Under the pieces are notes generated by a model that was not told where the DNA came from, did not search any database, and saw nothing but the letters and a program-made list of their open reading frames with translations. The translations under genes and the position numbers were made by a program. DNA of 64,000 bases, taken from NCBI GenBank assembly GCA_913051865.1, contig CAJXHE010000001.1:17320-81319 (forward strand), read 5' to 3'. Positions 61,880 to 64,000 of this stretch are shown one piece after another (the stretch's first letter is position 1; each line of letters begins with the position of its first letter). This DNA comes from an uncultured Flavobacteriales bacterium. GTDB taxonomy: Bacteria; Bacteroidota; Bacteroidia; Flavobacteriales_D; Sanyastnellaceae.

Positions 61880-62830
61880 ATGGATATAAGTGTCGTCGTA
61901 CCGCTCTATAATGAGCAAGAAAGTCTTCCGGAGCTTATGGCCTGGATTGATCAGGCTTTGTCAGAACGTGACTATGAAGTGATTTTTGTAGATGATGGAT
62001 CAAGGGATGGCTCTTGGTCGGTCATTTCCGAATTGTACGCAACGTATTCAAACAAGGTCAAAGCCATTAGGTTTGCACGTAATTATGGAAAAAGTGCGGG
62101 GCTTCAGAAAGGGTTCGAAGCGGCCTCTGGCAAAGTTGTGTTCACGATGGACGCGGATCTTCAGGACAGCCCTGACGAGCTTCTTTCGATGGAGAAAAAA
62201 CTTCTTGATGAAAACCTCGATATAGTGAGTGGATGGAAAAAGAAACGCAAGGATCCCCTTTCAAAAACGATTCCGACCAAACTTTACAATTGGATGACAC
62301 GTAGAGTGAGTGGTATCTATCTCCACGATTTTAATTGTGGATTGAAGTGCTACCGTTTGGAGGTTGTGAAGGCAATTGAAGTACAGGGAGAAATGCACCG
62401 ATATATTCCATTGCTTGCAAAAGCCGCCGGTTTTGATCAGATTGGTGAGCATGTTGTGGTTCATCAAGCACGTAAATATGGTACGACAAAATTTGGACTC
62501 GAACGATTTACAAATGGAATGCTGGATTTATTGACGATTGCATTTGTTCAGCGGTTTGGTCGCAAGCCTATGCATCTTTTCGGTTTGTTAGGTACACTGA
62601 CTTTTGTGGTGAGTGTTTTGCTTTTTTCTGCCATCGCGGGCTATAAAACCTATGCAATATCGAATGGTATAGAAGCGAAGAATATCACCGAAATCTCTGC
62701 GTTTTATGTTGCTCTCACGGGGATGATCATGGGGTCTCAGCTTTTCATGGCAGGTTTTATTGCTGAAATGGTGTCAAGAACAGATCCCTCTAGAACGGCA
62801 TATCGCATTTCAGAAAATCTAGATCTCTAA
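61880..62830 (+). CDS. GT2 glycosyltransferase, polyprenol-phosphate sugar transferase (DPM1/ArnC-like) with two C-terminal TMs
   Basis: DISVVVPLYNEQESLPELMAWIDQAL, VIFVDDGSRDGSWSVI, FTMDADLQDSPDELL, FNCGLKCYRLEV. Confidence 0.93.
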   Translation: MDISVVVPLYNEQESLPELMAWIDQALSERDYEVIFVDDGSRDGSWSVISELYATYSNKVKAIRFARNYGKSAGLQKGFEAASGKVVFTMDADLQDSPDELLSMEKKLLDENLDIVSGWKKKRKDPLSKTIPTKLYNWMTRRVSGIYLHDFNCGLKCYRLEVVKAIEVQGEMHRYIPLLAKAAGFDQIGEHVVVHQARKYGTTKFGLERFTNGMLDLLTIAFVQRFGRKPMHLFGLLGTLTFVVSVLLFSAIAGYKTYAISNGIEAKNITEISAFYVALTGMIMGSQLFMAGFIAEMVSRTDPSRTAYRISENLDL

Positions 62831-62832
62831 GC

Positions 62833-64000
62833 CTAGACCTCAATCGGTCCTGATCCGACGAGTCGGTCTTGGTCATACCAAACCGCAAATTGTCCAGCTG
62901 CGATTCCCTTTTGTGGTTCTTCGAAGTCGAGGTACAATGCTTCATCAGTCATGACGACCTTGCCATTTTGAAGTGGCTGGCGGTAACGAAAACGAAGTAA
63001 ATATTTTGATGATTGACCAGGCATAAGGGTATGTGAGGGCAGCAACCAATGCATGTTTTTCTTGGCGACTTTTAGAGCGCGACGCATAAGTCCAGGGTGT
63101 TTGTCACTCTGGCCCACATACACGATGTTTTTGTCCACATCTGTTCCAATCACGAACAATGGTTCTACTTTGCCTCCCACGTGAAGTCCTTTTCTTTGAC
63201 CTACAGTAAAGAAGTGCGCGCCTTGATGAGTCCCCACTTTTTCACCCATTTCAGGACTTAAAACAAACCCTTTTGCCCTTTTTGCTAAATCGTCATCCTC
63301 CCACGTTTTAAAAGTTGAATGTTTGGCAGGAATTTCAATGATATTTCCCACCTTTACACTTAATTTCTGTTGAAGAAAGTCGGGCAATCTCACCTTTCCT
63401 ATAAAGCACAATCCCTGGCTGTCCTTCTTGTCTGCATTAGGGAGTCCAGCCTTTCTTGCGGTATCCCTTAAATTAGGTTTCAGCATTTCACCAATCGGAA
63501 ACATGGCGTATTTCAGTTGCTCTTGGGTGAGCTGACAAAGAAAATAGCTTTGATCTTTATTTGGATCAGCACCAGCAATCAAATGATATTCACGCGTGCC
63601 GTCTGGAAGAATATGAGTGCTTTTCCGACAGTAGTGTCCTGTAGCGATTGCCTCAGCGCCTAATTTCTTTGCGGCATCGAGGAAAAGGTCAAACTTGATT
63701 TCTCTGTTACATAGGACATCAGGGTTGGGTGTGCGCCCCTGTTCGTATTCGTGAAACATATAATCAACGATTCTTTCGTGATATTCCTTACTGAAATCAA
63801 TGACTTGAAAAGGGATGCCCAGATGTTCGGCGACAAGCATTGCATCGTTTGAATCATCGATCCATGGACACTCATCACTGATGGTGACGGACTCATCATG
63901 CCAGTTGCGCATGAAAAGGCCTATCACTTCGTGACCTTGTTCAACCAGAGTCAATGCAGCGACACTTGAATCTACTCCGCCAGATAATCCTACAACTATT
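62833..64000 (-). CDS. mnmA: tRNA-specific 2-thiouridylase MnmA, partial at the window end
   Basis: Upstream frame continues IVVGLSGGVDSSVAALTLVEQGHEVIGLFMRNW; NPDVLCNREIKF; GLCFIGKV. Confidence 0.96.
   Translation of the reverse strand, partial: IVVGLSGGVDSSVAALTLVEQGHEVIGLFMRNWHDESVTISDECPWIDDSNDAMLVAEHLGIPFQVIDFSKEYHERIVDYMFHEYEQGRTPNPDVLCNREIKFDLFLDAAKKLGAEAIATGHYCRKSTHILPDGTREYHLIAGADPNKDQSYFLCQLTQEQLKYAMFPIGEMLKPNLRDTARKAGLPNADKKDSQGLCFIGKVRLPDFLQQKLSVKVGNIIEIPAKHSTFKTWEDDDLAKRAKGFVLSPEMGEKVGTHQGAHFFTVGQRKGLHVGGKVEPLFVIGTDVDKNIVYVGQSDKHPGLMRRALKVAKKNMHWLLPSHTLMPGQSSKYLLRFRYRQPLQNGKVVMTDEALYLDFEEPQKGIAAGQFAVWYDQDRLVGSGPIEV

Overview
This 64 kb window looks like an ordinary, densely coded chromosomal segment of a Bacteroidota bacterium, probably a marine flavobacterial or Cryomorphaceae-like lineage. 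That assignment is an inference from gene content (S46 peptidase, PD40/OmpA proteins, DUF4199, an Mpl/KdsC/YidC complement) and from TAnnTTTG-type promoter elements. I found no rRNA, tRNA, CRISPR array, prophage or transposon. Recognisable content includes: a phenylacetyl-CoA epoxidase locus (paaABC and partial paaD, with paaE divergent); an ABC-F ATPase; pyrG; a DtxR-type regulator with a ZIP transporter; mpl; aroA; menG/ubiE; a HldA-type kinase; an aminotransferase; recR; a composite glycosyltransferase; a 2-oxoacid dehydrogenase E2; two M16 peptidases; ftsE; hutH; gyrB; TPR, beta-barrel and OmpA envelope proteins; a dicarboxylate symporter; aroC; hutI; bifunctional ftcD; rplS; trmD; an S46 peptidase; yidC; kdsC; accC; a small SRP RNA gene; and mnmA (partial). 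The strongest unexplained signal is regulatory. At least 14 start codons are preceded, at a fixed 4-7 nt distance, by a Bacteroidota -7 promoter-like octamer (TAnnTTTG/TTTA/TTCG/TTGC). This suggests pervasive leaderless transcription. The SRP RNA gene acts as an internal calibrator, because its mature 5' end lies 5 nt after the same octamer. The most striking instance is aroC/hutI, where two divergent -7 elements abut back-to-back inside a 32 bp near-palindrome whose ends are the two ATG codons. All calls come from reading the sequence. No database search was run.
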